Assembly: GCA_039962225.1 (NCBI GenBank)
Contig: JAMPKV010000009.1
Coordinates: 1 to 64,000 of the forward strand
Direction of reading: 5' to 3'
DNA: 64,000 nucleotides
DNA from: Microcoleus sp. AS-A8
Lineage (GTDB): Bacteria; Cyanobacteriota; Cyanobacteriia; Cyanobacteriales; Coleofasciculaceae
Shown here: piece after piece, positions 27,375 to 37,027 of the stretch
Layout of the letters: every line of letters begins with the position of its first letter
How positions within the stretch are numbered: position 1 is the stretch's first letter
Made by a program: the position numbers and the translations under genes
Notes under the pieces: generated by a model
The model's database searches: none
What the model was told of the DNA's origin: nothing
Seen by the model: only the letters and a program-made list of their open reading frames with translations

Positions 27375-27731
27375 TCAAGAGCCGAGTTTAAAGGCTTCTA
27401 CAAACATGCTGTAAGTCATACCAATTTTCAGAGCGTTCAGGACTTCCGTCAACAGAGAACGCCCAGTAGAATTTTCAGTCGATAGCCCCCGTTGCAGACT
27501 TTTACCATACACAATCCAACTAATCGTTTCGGTAAAAAGAATTAAAACTCCAGCTCCCACCAAATCCAACTTAGCAGCTTGCCCTGCTGTAGATGGAATA
27601 GCCGAGCCGAGGAAAGTCCCCAACAACAGGCTCATTAACACCAGCGAAAGGTGTCGCCAAGGATTAGCAAACCATCGCCCGAATCTTGCCAAGGCTCCAT
27701 TCACCAGATTATTGAGACGGGTATTTTGCAT
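27375..27731 (-). CDS. Ycf20-like (DUF565) membrane protein
   Basis: 118 residues with two to three hydrophobic helices (LSLVLMSLLLGTFLGSAIP and LVGAGVLILFTETISWIVYG) and the conserved opening LNNLVNGALARFGRWFANPWRH. This is the DUF565/Ycf20 family. In algae its plant relatives affect non-photochemical quenching, but the bacterial role is not established. It forms a two-gene operon with glyK. Confidence 0.82.
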   Translation of the reverse strand: MQNTRLNNLVNGALARFGRWFANPWRHLSLVLMSLLLGTFLGSAIPSTAGQAAKLDLVGAGVLILFTETISWIVYGKSLQRGLSTENSTGRSLLTEVLNALKIGMTYSMFVEAFKLGS

Positions 27732-27904
27732 GGCTAGACCGGGCTACGACAAACCGATAGTTATCATACTAATCAGATATTCACTTATCCAAACCAGCCG
27801 ACGACTGACTCGTGAACCGACCCACCTGAATCATACATTTTAGATGGGGAATTCGCGATCGCACTTATAGGACTGAACAATCAGGGAATCCTATTCTTTC
27901 CTAT

Positions 27905-28005
27905 CCAATAGGAATTAACAAAAAACTCGCCCTCGCCTTCTGTGCGTCCCTTGGCGAAACCTCTGTGACCCTCTGCGTTAAAAAATCATAGTACTCCGAT
28001 GCTAA
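27905..28005. repeat. Dispersed repeat, CTCTGCGTTAAAAA type, copy 1
   Basis: Related to 57500-57585: both contain runs of CTCTGCG/CCTCTGTG units, then TTAAAAAA and CCGATGCTAACGA/CCGATACTAACAG. The same CTCTGCGCCTCTGTGG motif occurs inside the DUF429 gene at about 41905. Confidence 0.6.
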
Positions 28006-28016
28006 CGAATGCGAAA

Positions 28017-31000
28017 TCACATCCCTAAAGCCTGATTGATCTGCTCCAATAACTGAGTCATTGACAGGGAATGTCCACGCAGAATTTGAGTAGCGACAGC
28101 CGTGAGTAGCGAGTCCAGATTAGATGTAGAGTCACCCCTCCCCATCATCGCTTGCTCCCTTAGTGATAATCGCGCCCCTACCACTGGACTATCGGCATTT
28201 AATCGATGATCCAGCACTAAAATTGGCGGTAGCTTTTGCTTTTGTAGCTGAGTCAGAGCCAGGAGTCCGCTCACCAACCCCGAAGCATCACTGATATCCT
28301 TAATCCGAATCAGCAGTAAGTCCACACTTTGCTCTTGGAGTTGATGATATATTTCTGTCCAAGAGCAGGAAAGTACGCTTCTAAACCCGGCGGTTTGGAG
28401 ATATTGCATCAGGGCTTGCAGCCAAGAAGATTGAGGTTTTAAAGGTGTGGCCATTTGGGAATATCTCCCCTTACCCCCTGCACTTCGTACCCTTCGACTC
28501 TGCCTCGCTTGTGGGTGATTTAGCTCCTGCGGAGTGACCCTGCTGTGAATCACATGCGTTTCCCGTTCAACGTGACTGACAGAAGAACCCGTTGCGTGAA
28601 GGCATCGCTGAAACGTCTGGCAGGGAAGACATTCTTGTCCTCCTGAGGATAAGGCATAACACTCCGTCTGTGTGCGATCTGCGCTTTCCTGTGGGACTTC
28701 GTGCTGCAACCCTTTCGCACCCGGCTGACTCAAACCCAGCAATGGGGAACCGTTAGGTTCCGCAACGCTTTCGCGATCGCTTCCTGCACAGCCGGAGGAA
28801 CAGAAAGACATAGGGTTGATTGTGGGGTCTTGGCTGAGTAAAAGTTGAGATAAGGAGTTCTCCTCTACCTCCATACCCCCCCGCTCCCCAATATCCATCA
28901 CTAAAATGCTGGGCATGTAACTCATCCCAGCCGCCACTTGCAGGACTTGCAGCAAAGCCGTGATTTTTGAAGCGTTATCGGGTGCTAAACAGGGATAGAC
29001 TGAAAGACCTGTGACTTGATTAGCCGCCTCTGTGGTCTGGTGATCCAACGTTACCAGGGGTATAGAGAGCAGGCCCGGATATAACGTGAACTGTTTTAAG
29101 TATGAGAGCGAATCTGCAATCTTCGCCGCATCAAGCAAGACCACATCAGGCTGCCAAACACGAGCCAATAATTCGGCCTGCTCTAAATCATCGGCTTCGA
29201 GAACTCGGTAATTGAGGTCTGAATGCTGAAGACTCAAGATCTCAGTGATTCCATAACTGAGGTTAGAGGAGTCAGAGGATGTTGGCAAATCGACAGGGGT
29301 TTGAGGGTACGTCTCTACAGGACTCAGGTGCAGAATCGTCAAACCCTTGCTGCTGGTCGGAGACTCCGGCTCTTCCAATCCCGTGAGGCTCTGGAGCAAG
29401 GCTGGCTTTTGCACGGGTAGGCTTAAGAAGCCATCCGCTTTGTTTTGATAAGCTTGCTGTTTTTCAGCCTGTGTTGCGGTCACCAACACTGGGATGTGAC
29501 TAGTTTGGGCATCTGACTTCAGGAGAGTCAAGACATCCCAGCCGGAAAGTTGGGGAAGGAGGGGATTGAGTAAGATGGCACGGGGTTGCAAGCCACGGGC
29601 TTTTTCGATCGCTTCCGTACCGGAACGGGCAATCACCACCCGATAGCCCAGACTCTTCAGTTGTTCGGTTAAACTGTCCAGGTAGCGAGGGACGGTTTCG
29701 ACGATTAACACCAAACGGTTGCGGATGGGGCATTGGGCATTAGGCATCGGGCAGGGGTAAATCTCCCCATCGACTCCCCTGGATTGAGGGGGGCAGGGGG
29801 GTAGGAGTAGGGTAAATTGGCTGCCTTCACCCGGTTTGGAAATAAACGAGACATCTCCGCCGTGCAAGCGTGCAAGGCGTTGAGTTAAGACCAATCCCAG
29901 ACCCGTTCCCTCGAAGCGACGAGTCAGAGGTTGTTCTAGCTGTTGGAATTTCTGAAAGATCAAGTGCTGCTTTTCGGGTGGGATGCCAATGCCGGTGTCC
30001 CAGACGGTGAAAGCAATCCAGCCTTCCCAAAGATTGACTCTCAAGCCCATTTCACCGCCGACATCTGTAAATTTGAGGGCGTTGGACAGTAGATGCACCA
30101 GCATTTGGCGTAGGCGTAGCTCGTCGGCAACAAGCGTGTCTAAACCGGGTTCAATCTCTAGGGTAAATTTGGTTTCTGTTGTGGGGTCTTCCTGTTGCTC
30201 TTTCTCTTGCTGGAGTTGACCGGCTTGGGAATAGGCGCGATCGCATACACTCTGAATCTGTACTGGCTCACAGGTCAATTCCAGTTGACCGGTTTCCATC
30301 CGCGTCAAATCCAGAATATCGTTGACCAGTGTCATGAGCTGACGCCCACTTTGATAAATCAGCCGAGCATAACGGGCTTGACGTTCATTGAGTTCTCCCA
30401 AGGCTTGGTCTTTCAACAGCGTTGATAAACCCAACACAGCGGTGAGCGGTGTTTTCAGCTCATGGCTAATACAGGCTAAAAACTCATCTTTCAGTCGGTT
30501 TAGGTGGATTAAATCTGCATTTTTGGCAGCCAGTTCTTTGGCCACTTGCTGCTGCTCTGTGGTGTCTTGAGCCAGCACAACACACAGGTCGGAGAGGCTC
30601 GCAGGATAGGAGGAAGAGGTAAGGTTTGATACATCCTCCCACGCTTGGGCTTTTTCTCCCTCAAACACCGCAGACGATAGGGGAATTTTGACAAAGGAGA
30701 AGACTCGCTCCTGAGTGTTTTTCAGCGCTTCCGGTGTTTGGGAAGAGGCTTGCCCTAGCGTCGAGGGTTTTTGGGTTTGGCTCATCCGTGGTGCGGATAA
30801 GATGACCTGCTGTGTAGAAACGCTCGTTGGCAAGCGAGGGGTATCCATGGCGCAGAAGTACTGAACTCCTGCTTGTTCGCCAGTCTTACCTCGTTGTTTA
30901 ACCCTCCTAGGAACAGACGAGAGGGATTCACACGGTGCCTGATTGGCTTCATTCGGTCGGGTGGTGGCACCATCCGATCTAGAAACACTCTCCCCCGTAG

Positions 31001-31985
31001 AGCATGGCTCACTCGCTCCAAAATCCAACATGGCAGCCGTCGTGCGTCTGACCCAGTCTAAGTTTGGCGATGTTCCAATCTGTTGACGCCAAATGAGATT
31101 TTGAGCCAGCACTTGCCCTGTTGTCGTTTGTATGCTTAAGGGTAAGGGCAAGTGTTCTAACAGTTGCACTAACGGTTTGAGGTTCGTGGGTTGGGGCTGT
31201 TCATCCCGACCCGTAGTTTCATGCTGGGCAGAGCTTGGCGCTAAGGATTTTAAGATCCGCCAGCTATTGAGCAATCCTAGGAACTTACCCTCCTCGTCTA
31301 CTAATGCCCAGTGCTGAGGAGATGACCGACATTCATAGGAGGAGGGAACCGGATCTGGAGTAAATCGGTGAGAGTTCAAGGGGACGTTGGCGGAACGGGG
31401 CGTTGGCGGAGCCTGCGCGTAGCGGGTCATCCGATCTGGGGCTGAAGGGGTGAGCGTGTAGCAAGAGGATGAGGTCGGGGGGGAGTCTCCGTAGGGGTTG
31501 TGGAACCCCCACTGAGTTCGGGAGTGAAATTCTCCTTCTCTGCCATCCGGGCTACATCCCGCCAACTCCTGTGGGGCTGGGCTGCTCAGGCTATCACTCA
31601 AGCTTTGGCTCCCCTGTGCCAAACCTCCCCAGTTCCGCGTCAGGCTATTTTCTGACTCTTGGAGATAGGGCCAGAATTGGCTTAAACTCAACTGAGCTGG
31701 TAGGATTGCCAAGGGTTCAATAATCGGCGGCTCTAGCTCAGAGATAGATCTGTTGCTATCTCTAGTTGTCATCGCGAGGGGAAACTCCCCTGACTGCCGT
31801 GCGGAGATTAGGTGAGGCATCACTTGGGACAGGTTGACGACTCCCAAGGGACAATGCTGTGGGCTGACCACAACAATTGCATGACACCCTGAGGAGGCAA
31901 AAATCTCCAGCACGTCAGCAAGACCAGATGTTTGTGAGCAAACAGGAGCGGCTTGAGCAAATTTTTTGAGACTGGGAGTTGGCAT
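28017..31985 (-). CDS. Hybrid sensor histidine kinase with CBS-like, PAS and pseudo-receiver domains
   Basis: About 1322 residues. Order: CBS-like halves (VLEIFASSGCHAIVVVSP; WALVDEEGKFLGLLNSW), a PAS-like region (LLEHLPLPLSIQTTTGQVL), coiled coil, HisKA (CISHELKTPLTAVLG) and HATPase (NALKFTD, DTGIGIPPEK, GTGLGLVL). Three receiver-like domains follow. The first has Asn at the phosphoacceptor site (RAILLNPLLPQLSGWDV); the others also lack canonical aspartate contexts, so they look like pseudo-receivers. Long low-complexity, Cys/Ser-rich stretches (about residues 140-215, 330-420 and 1080-1190) look like non-coding repeats retained in frame. The gene is divergent from kaiA, so a link to the clock is inferred. 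The start is the ATG at 31985; TTG at 31997 is possible. Confidence 0.85.
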   Translation of the reverse strand: MPTPSLKKFAQAAPVCSQTSGLADVLEIFASSGCHAIVVVSPQHCPLGVVNLSQVMPHLISARQSGEFPLAMTTRDSNRSISELEPPIIEPLAILPAQLSLSQFWPYLQESENSLTRNWGGLAQGSQSLSDSLSSPAPQELAGCSPDGREGEFHSRTQWGFHNPYGDSPPTSSSCYTLTPSAPDRMTRYAQAPPTPRSANVPLNSHRFTPDPVPSSYECRSSPQHWALVDEEGKFLGLLNSWRILKSLAPSSAQHETTGRDEQPQPTNLKPLVQLLEHLPLPLSIQTTTGQVLAQNLIWRQQIGTSPNLDWVRRTTAAMLDFGASEPCSTGESVSRSDGATTRPNEANQAPCESLSSVPRRVKQRGKTGEQAGVQYFCAMDTPRLPTSVSTQQVILSAPRMSQTQKPSTLGQASSQTPEALKNTQERVFSFVKIPLSSAVFEGEKAQAWEDVSNLTSSSYPASLSDLCVVLAQDTTEQQQVAKELAAKNADLIHLNRLKDEFLACISHELKTPLTAVLGLSTLLKDQALGELNERQARYARLIYQSGRQLMTLVNDILDLTRMETGQLELTCEPVQIQSVCDRAYSQAGQLQQEKEQQEDPTTETKFTLEIEPGLDTLVADELRLRQMLVHLLSNALKFTDVGGEMGLRVNLWEGWIAFTVWDTGIGIPPEKQHLIFQKFQQLEQPLTRRFEGTGLGLVLTQRLARLHGGDVSFISKPGEGSQFTLLLPPCPPQSRGVDGEIYPCPMPNAQCPIRNRLVLIVETVPRYLDSLTEQLKSLGYRVVIARSGTEAIEKARGLQPRAILLNPLLPQLSGWDVLTLLKSDAQTSHIPVLVTATQAEKQQAYQNKADGFLSLPVQKPALLQSLTGLEEPESPTSSKGLTILHLSPVETYPQTPVDLPTSSDSSNLSYGITEILSLQHSDLNYRVLEADDLEQAELLARVWQPDVVLLDAAKIADSLSYLKQFTLYPGLLSIPLVTLDHQTTEAANQVTGLSVYPCLAPDNASKITALLQVLQVAAGMSYMPSILVMDIGERGGMEVEENSLSQLLLSQDPTINPMSFCSSGCAGSDRESVAEPNGSPLLGLSQPGAKGLQHEVPQESADRTQTECYALSSGGQECLPCQTFQRCLHATGSSVSHVERETHVIHSRVTPQELNHPQARQSRRVRSAGGKGRYSQMATPLKPQSSWLQALMQYLQTAGFRSVLSCSWTEIYHQLQEQSVDLLLIRIKDISDASGLVSGLLALTQLQKQKLPPILVLDHRLNADSPVVGARLSLREQAMMGRGDSTSNLDSLLTAVATQILRGHSLSMTQLLEQINQALGM

Positions 31986-31997
31986 GGATATGACCAA

Positions 31998-32298
31998 TCT
32001 TGCTGAAATACGAAGAGGATGGCTAAAAACGCAGCACCTCCTCGTCTGAACTGAAAATGAAGCTGTTTATAGCTAAATCAGCTAAAGCAGAAAATTTTAG
32101 GCTAAAGCAGAAGGAATAGGTATTGCTCAATTATTGCTCCCGATCGGGGGCATGGATGGCATAGCAATTACAATTACTTACAATTCACAGATGGCTTAAA
32201 TTATTGTTAAGTATTTTTCTAAAGAAATTGTTAAAATGTACCCCATAAGACTGATGTAACGCTGTAAAGCAATCCTTCGTTTTTTAAACTATATTGTC
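31998..32298. promoter_or_regulatory. Divergent promoter region between the hybrid kinase and kaiA
   Basis: About 300 bp, AT-rich near kaiA, with several TTGTTA and TAAAAT hexamers (32200-32240) that could form a promoter. It has a short direct repeat of GCTAAA(T/G)CAG at 32070-32110. No ORF. Confidence 0.45.
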
Positions 32299-33216
32299 TT
32301 GCCTCCCCAACTAACTGTCTGTACCTTTGTGAATTCTGAACCCCTGGCTCAGTCATTGAGTCAGATTCTGAGTGGCGATCGCTATATTTGGCTCGCCGCT
32401 AGTTCAGAATCTAATTTTCTTGATGTGATTGAGCAACATAAACACCAGATCGATTGCTTAGTCTTAGAGGATAGTGGTTCTTTAAGGAACGTGATTCACC
32501 ACTTATGTGAACAAGGAACGCTGCTCCCTGTGATTATTTTGCCCAAAGAATCCAAAGAAATTTCTTTGTACACAACGAACAGCAGCCCACTTCCTCCAGA
32601 TCAGACAACCAATAATTCTTCCTCAGCACAGACCAATTATTTGTTCCACGCTGCTGAAGTTCGTCTCAGTCTTAGCCAATTGCCTGAACTCACGAGCTTT
32701 ATTGACAAGGCGATCGCCCAGTTTGTCACTCTGTCTCCTGTGTTTAGCTTACCCCATCTATTTACCACGGATGAGATCGCTACTGAGCTATCAAACCGCA
32801 GTTTCCTGCTTCAGCAGCAGCGTCGATTATCTGAAAAACTCAAGGAGCGACTCGGATACCTAGGTGTGTACTACAAACGAAACCCGCAGCTGTTTCTACG
32901 CCACTTACCGCCTCACGAGAGGCAAAAGATCTTAGAAAATTTAAAATCAGAGTATCGTCAGATTGTTCTGAAGTACTTTTCTCAAGACAATACTCTCAAT
33001 CAAAGAATTGATAACTTTGTTGATAAATCCTTTTTTGCCGATATTTCAGTATCGAGGATTGTCGAAATTCATATGGAACTGATGGAGGAATTTTCTAAAC
33101 AGTTGAAGCTAGAAGGGAGAAGTGAGGAGATTTTACTAGACTACCGCCTGACCCTGATTGATGTCATTGCTCACTTAGGCGAAATGTATCGTCGGTCTAT
33201 CCCCAGAGAGTCATAA
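32299..33216 (+). CDS. kaiA: Circadian clock protein KaiA
   Basis: 305 residues, the full-length form. The N-terminal pseudo-receiver (1 to about 135; VCTFVNSEPLAQSLSQIL..., CLVLEDSGS) is joined by a linker to the C-terminal four-helix domain (about 185-295; LKERLGYLGVYYKRNP, FADISVSRIVEIHMELM). That domain binds the KaiC A-loops and stimulates KaiC autophosphorylation. The start is a TTG. kaiB and kaiC follow in the same direction, the standard kaiABC order. Confidence 0.96.
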   Translation: MPPQLTVCTFVNSEPLAQSLSQILSGDRYIWLAASSESNFLDVIEQHKHQIDCLVLEDSGSLRNVIHHLCEQGTLLPVIILPKESKEISLYTTNSSPLPPDQTTNNSSSAQTNYLFHAAEVRLSLSQLPELTSFIDKAIAQFVTLSPVFSLPHLFTTDEIATELSNRSFLLQQQRRLSEKLKERLGYLGVYYKRNPQLFLRHLPPHERQKILENLKSEYRQIVLKYFSQDNTLNQRIDNFVDKSFFADISVSRIVEIHMELMEEFSKQLKLEGRSEEILLDYRLTLIDVIAHLGEMYRRSIPRES

Positions 33217-33344
33217 AAGCGGAATTTAGCGATAAGCTTTAGTGAGGCTCCTAACTATACATGTTTTAGTGGGAGCTTATTCCAGGTCATTCTTATATTC
33301 TGCTCCATCTCCTTACTGATTGCTCATTGCTCTTTACTTTCCCT

Positions 33345-33659
33345 ATGAGTCCATTAAAGAAAACTTATATTTTGAAGCTCTATGTGGCTGGAAACACACC
33401 CAACTCCGTCAGGGCTTTGAGAACACTAAAAACGATTCTCGAACAGGAATTTCAAGGAGTTTATGCTCTCAAGGTAATTGATGTCTTAAAAAGCCCACAG
33501 TTAGCTGAGGAAGATAAAATCTTGGCGACTCCCACTCTGTCGAAAGTCTTGCCGCCTCCTGTCCGCAAAATTATTGGTGATCTTTCAGACCGAGAAAAAG
33601 TCTTGATCGGATTGGATTTACTTTACGAAGAGTTACAGGAAGGAGAAGCCGACGATTAG
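33345..33659 (+). CDS. kaiB: Circadian clock protein KaiB
   Basis: 104 residues with a thioredoxin-like, fold-switching sequence: [57 protein letters not shown] and the acidic tail [13 protein letters not shown]. It binds phosphorylated KaiC on the CI ring and sequesters KaiA. The ATG of MSPLKKTYI is chosen over an upstream TTG at 33327. It is 128 bp after kaiA and 93 bp before kaiC. A small GACTGGGCGTC-type hairpin lies at 33678-33692. Confidence 0.97.
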   Translation: MSPLKKTYILKLYVAGNTPNSVRALRTLKTILEQEFQGVYALKVIDVLKSPQLAEEDKILATPTLSKVLPPPVRKIIGDLSDREKVLIGLDLLYEELQEGEADD

Positions 33660-33752
33660 AAAATAGCAATATTAACAGACTGGGCGTCTGTATAGGGTAA
33701 AATACATAGATTTCTTTTTCTTTGAGTAATATCTTGTTTTAGATCGATAAAT

Positions 33753-35312
33753 ATGAGTCAACTTAACCCCACTGAGCCAAAGCCAGACGAATCTGCATTG
33801 ATGGGAGTCCAAAAAATACGGACGTTGATCGAAGGCTTCGATGATATCAGTCATGGGGGCCTACCGGTTGGTCGAACCACATTAGTCAGTGGGACATCAG
33901 GCACGGGTAAAACATTGTTAGCCGTTCAGTTTCTTTATAACGGTATTGCCTACTTTGACGACCCCGGTGTTTTTGTTACCTTTGAAGAATCTCCTACAGA
34001 TATCATTAAAAATGCATATAGTTTTGGTTGGGACTTACAAAAGTTAATTAATGATGGCAAGCTGTTTATATTAGACGCTTCACCTGATCCAGAGGGACAA
34101 GAAGTTGTTGGAAATTTTGACCTTTCTGCTTTAATTGAGCGGATTCAGTATGGCATTCGCAAATACAAAGCCAAGCGAGTTTCTATTGACTCAATTACCG
34201 CGATATTTCAGCAGTATGACGCTGCCTCGGTAGTACGGCGAGAAATTTTTCGCTTAGTGGCACGCCTTAAACAAATTGGCGTAACCACAGTAATGACGAC
34301 AGAACGAATTGAAGAGTATGGGCCGGTGGCGCGGTTTGGGGTAGAGGAGTTTGTTTCAGATAATGTGGTGATTGTGCGTAACGTTCTAGAAGGAGAGCGT
34401 CGCCGTCGTACTATGGAAATTCTCAAGCTGCGCGGTACAACTCACATGAAAGGGGAATACCCCTTTACGATGACGAATCAGGGTATTAATATCTTCCCCT
34501 TAGGAGCGATGCGATTGACTCAGCGCTCTTCTAATACCCGTGTCTCTTCAGGGGTTAAAACTCTGGATGAAATGTGCGGCGGTGGTTTTTTCAAAGACTC
34601 AATTATTCTGGCAACGGGTGCTACGGGTACGGGCAAAACCTTGTTAGTTAGCAAGTTTATTGAAGATGCCTGCTTAAGAGGCGATCGCGCTATACTTTTC
34701 GCTTACGAAGAATCACGAGCTCAGCTATCTCGGAATGCTTATTCTTGGGGTATTGATTTTGAAGATTTGGAACACAAAGGCTTACTCAAAATCCTCTGTA
34801 CTTATCCCGAATCAGCAGGCTTAGAAGACCATTTACAAATCATTAAATCGGAGATTGCCGAGTTCAAACCGTCACGAATTGCGATTGATTCGCTTTCGGC
34901 GTTGGCACGGGGAGTCAGTAATAACGCTTTTCGGCAATTTGTAATTGGTGTAACTGGCTACGCTAAGCAAGAAGAAATTACTGGCTTTTTCACGAATACA
35001 ACTGACCAGTTTATGGGTTCCCACTCAATTACAGATTCCCATATTTCTACGATTACGGACACAATTTTGATGCTGCAATACGTGGAAATTAGAGGAGAAA
35101 TGTCTCGTGCCATTAACGTCTTTAAAATGCGAGGTTCCTGGCACGATACAGCGATTCGCGAGTATAAGATCAGTGAAGAGGGGCCAGAAATTAAAGATTC
35201 GTTCCGCAATTATGAACGAATTATCAGTGGTTCTCCCACTCGTATTGCTGTGGATGAAAAGAGTGAACTTTCCCGGATTGTTCAAGGAGTTCGTGGCAAG
35301 TCAGAGGAATAG
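33753..35312 (+). CDS. kaiC: Circadian clock ATPase/kinase KaiC
   Basis: 519 residues in two RecA-like rings. CI has Walker A GTSGTGKT (47-54) and the catalytic glutamates in FEESPTD. CII has ATGTGKTLL and YEESRAQ. The phosphorylation site region reads SITDSHISTITDT, keeping the Thr, Ser and Thr that are autophosphorylated; the residue between them that is Thr in Synechococcus elongatus is Ser here. The C-terminal A-loop and tail (SPTRIAVDEKSELSRIVQGV) are intact. All key features of a working oscillator are present. Confidence 0.98.
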   Translation: MSQLNPTEPKPDESALMGVQKIRTLIEGFDDISHGGLPVGRTTLVSGTSGTGKTLLAVQFLYNGIAYFDDPGVFVTFEESPTDIIKNAYSFGWDLQKLINDGKLFILDASPDPEGQEVVGNFDLSALIERIQYGIRKYKAKRVSIDSITAIFQQYDAASVVRREIFRLVARLKQIGVTTVMTTERIEEYGPVARFGVEEFVSDNVVIVRNVLEGERRRRTMEILKLRGTTHMKGEYPFTMTNQGINIFPLGAMRLTQRSSNTRVSSGVKTLDEMCGGGFFKDSIILATGATGTGKTLLVSKFIEDACLRGDRAILFAYEESRAQLSRNAYSWGIDFEDLEHKGLLKILCTYPESAGLEDHLQIIKSEIAEFKPSRIAIDSLSALARGVSNNAFRQFVIGVTGYAKQEEITGFFTNTTDQFMGSHSITDSHISTITDTILMLQYVEIRGEMSRAINVFKMRGSWHDTAIREYKISEEGPEIKDSFRNYERIISGSPTRIAVDEKSELSRIVQGVRGKSEE

Positions 35313-35391
35313 TTATGCTCGTCTTAAGGTAGCTTTGGCGGAAGCGATCGCATCTTCAACTAGGCGGGAGAAATAACAATGCGATCGCCCC

Positions 35392-35489
35392 TAGTGCAGC
35401 ATGGCAGAAATAACTATCCAGTTGAAAAAGGTTAAAAAGCTTACTGTATAAACTTTCTTTCCTTCTGCCTCCTGCCTTCTGCCTTCTTG
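35392..35489. repeat. 98-bp dispersed repeat, copy 2
   Basis: Nearly identical to 5354-5451 in the same orientation, located between kaiC and phoX. It ends in a CCTTCTGCC tract. Confidence 0.85.
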
Positions 35490-35552
35490 TACTAGGATGT
35501 TACCTAAAAAGTCTTGAATTTTTTCCAGACTAATGCTGCTTTCAAGGCAACA

Positions 35553-36887
35553 CTAGCCGACTTTTGACGGCCAAGGCCCCCAGATAGCAAAGGTAATGCC
35601 AGGGTCTTGAATATTGACAAACATTGTTTGACCGCTGGGTGAGAAGCAGGCTCCACAGAATTCACTGCTATTAAGCGCGTTACGCGCAAACTGATAGAGT
35701 TGACCGTTTGGAGTTACCCCGACTACATATTGGTTATTCGGGCCATCTTCACAAAGAATTAGATCAGCAGTAGGAGCTATGACAATGTTATCTGGTGCAT
35801 CTAATATCTCCGCGTTGTTGGGTTCGACAAATAGTTCGATAGTGCCACCCTGTTGAGCCGTTTGACCGGGAACGTAGCGCCAGACCTGACCTGCGCCAGC
35901 AGAACCACCATTTGTGCAGGTAAAGTAAAATTCACCCTTGCCGTACCATATCCCTTCTCCGCGTGTAAACCGGGCCGCTCCCTTACCGTAGCCTTGAACC
36001 CGCACGGTATCTGTGGCAGGATTGGGATTGTCGATGGTGACCCACTCTGCCGCCATCGGCTGACCCACAGGGATAGTGGCGGTAGATTTATTACTGGTGT
36101 CTACCCCAGGCTTGCCCTGAATCTTTAATGCTTGAAGAATACCCCCGGCTTGGAGGTTTCCAGCCTGATTGGGAATAAAGCGATAAAAAAGTCCATCTCC
36201 TCTGTCTTCTGTCTGATAGACAATCCCTGTTTTGGGGTCTACAGCAATGGCTTCGTGGTTGAAGCGACCCATTGCTATGAGGGGGACAGGGTCTACAAGT
36301 CCTGGTGCATTAGCTGGAACTTCAAAGTTATAGCCGTGAGGCTTTAAATTGATTGGGTGCGAGGTTGGAGTCTCAGTGGTTTCTTCACAGCTAATCCATG
36401 AACCCCAAGGGGTGGGTCCACCAGCACAGTTGCGATTGGTACCTGCTAATGATGCATAGTGGCTAATTAATTCGCGATTGGGTCCAATGATTAGGGTAGT
36501 GGTGCCACCTCGATTATTGGAGTCATACTGCTTGTTTGCGGGTGCAATTAATCCTGGCTTGTTAGTTTCAGTGGGAGCAAGTTCGTGATTTCGGACAAGA
36601 ATTACTGTGTTGTTGGCACCCGGAAAAGCCGCCATCCCATCATGATCGGCTGGCACTGGATTGCCATCGCTCATAATGTCGCCTGTGCGAGAGAAGGCTC
36701 GATATTGAAATCCTTGTGGTAAATCTAATAAGCCTTTAGGGTCAGGTACAAGCGCTCCATAACCTCCTCCACGGACTAATTGACCATTCGCTTGTTGGGC
36801 ATAAAGTGCCTTTAAGGGGGATGCAAGAACAGCAGTTGCGGCTCCCGCACCTGCTAGGGTGAAAAATTGGCGGCGTGATAAAGCCAT
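35553..36887 (-). CDS. phoX: PhoX-family alkaline phosphatase, Tat-exported
   Basis: About 444 residues. The N-terminus MALSRRQFFTLAGAGAATA is a twin-arginine signal, so the folded, metal-loaded enzyme is exported to the periplasm. The DUF839/PhoX beta-propeller is recognisable by VRNHELAPTE, NCAGGPTPWGSWISCEE, RFNHEAIAVDP, YQTEDRGDGLFYRFIP and CEDGPNNQYVVGV. PhoX hydrolyses phosphate monoesters using Ca2+ and Fe3+ and supplies phosphate under starvation. A two-octamer Pho-box-like site lies about 65 bp upstream of the start. Convergent with kaiC. Confidence 0.88.
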   Translation of the reverse strand: MALSRRQFFTLAGAGAATAVLASPLKALYAQQANGQLVRGGGYGALVPDPKGLLDLPQGFQYRAFSRTGDIMSDGNPVPADHDGMAAFPGANNTVILVRNHELAPTETNKPGLIAPANKQYDSNNRGGTTTLIIGPNRELISHYASLAGTNRNCAGGPTPWGSWISCEETTETPTSHPINLKPHGYNFEVPANAPGLVDPVPLIAMGRFNHEAIAVDPKTGIVYQTEDRGDGLFYRFIPNQAGNLQAGGILQALKIQGKPGVDTSNKSTATIPVGQPMAAEWVTIDNPNPATDTVRVQGYGKGAARFTRGEGIWYGKGEFYFTCTNGGSAGAGQVWRYVPGQTAQQGGTIELFVEPNNAEILDAPDNIVIAPTADLILCEDGPNNQYVVGVTPNGQLYQFARNALNSSEFCGACFSPSGQTMFVNIQDPGITFAIWGPWPSKVG

Positions 36888-36951
36888 TATGCCTTCCATA
36901 ATTGAACGCTTGAACAGGCTATCAATCGTTCATCAACCCTGGAGAAAGGTT

Positions 36952-36970
36952 TGATTAATCTCTAGTTAAA
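36952..36970 (-). promoter_or_regulatory. Pho-box-like operator upstream of phoX
   Basis: Read on the minus strand: TTTAACTA, 3-nt spacer GAG, ATTAATCA. The first octamer fits the cyanobacterial Pho-box consensus (YTTAAYYW) fully and the second at seven of eight positions, with the expected 11-bp period. A PhoB/SphR-type regulator is expected to bind. Confidence 0.5.
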
Positions 36971-37027
36971 TCAAATAAAGTTTTAGTAAAGTCTCTAATT
37001 GCGATTTGCATTTCTTCAATCTGCTCG

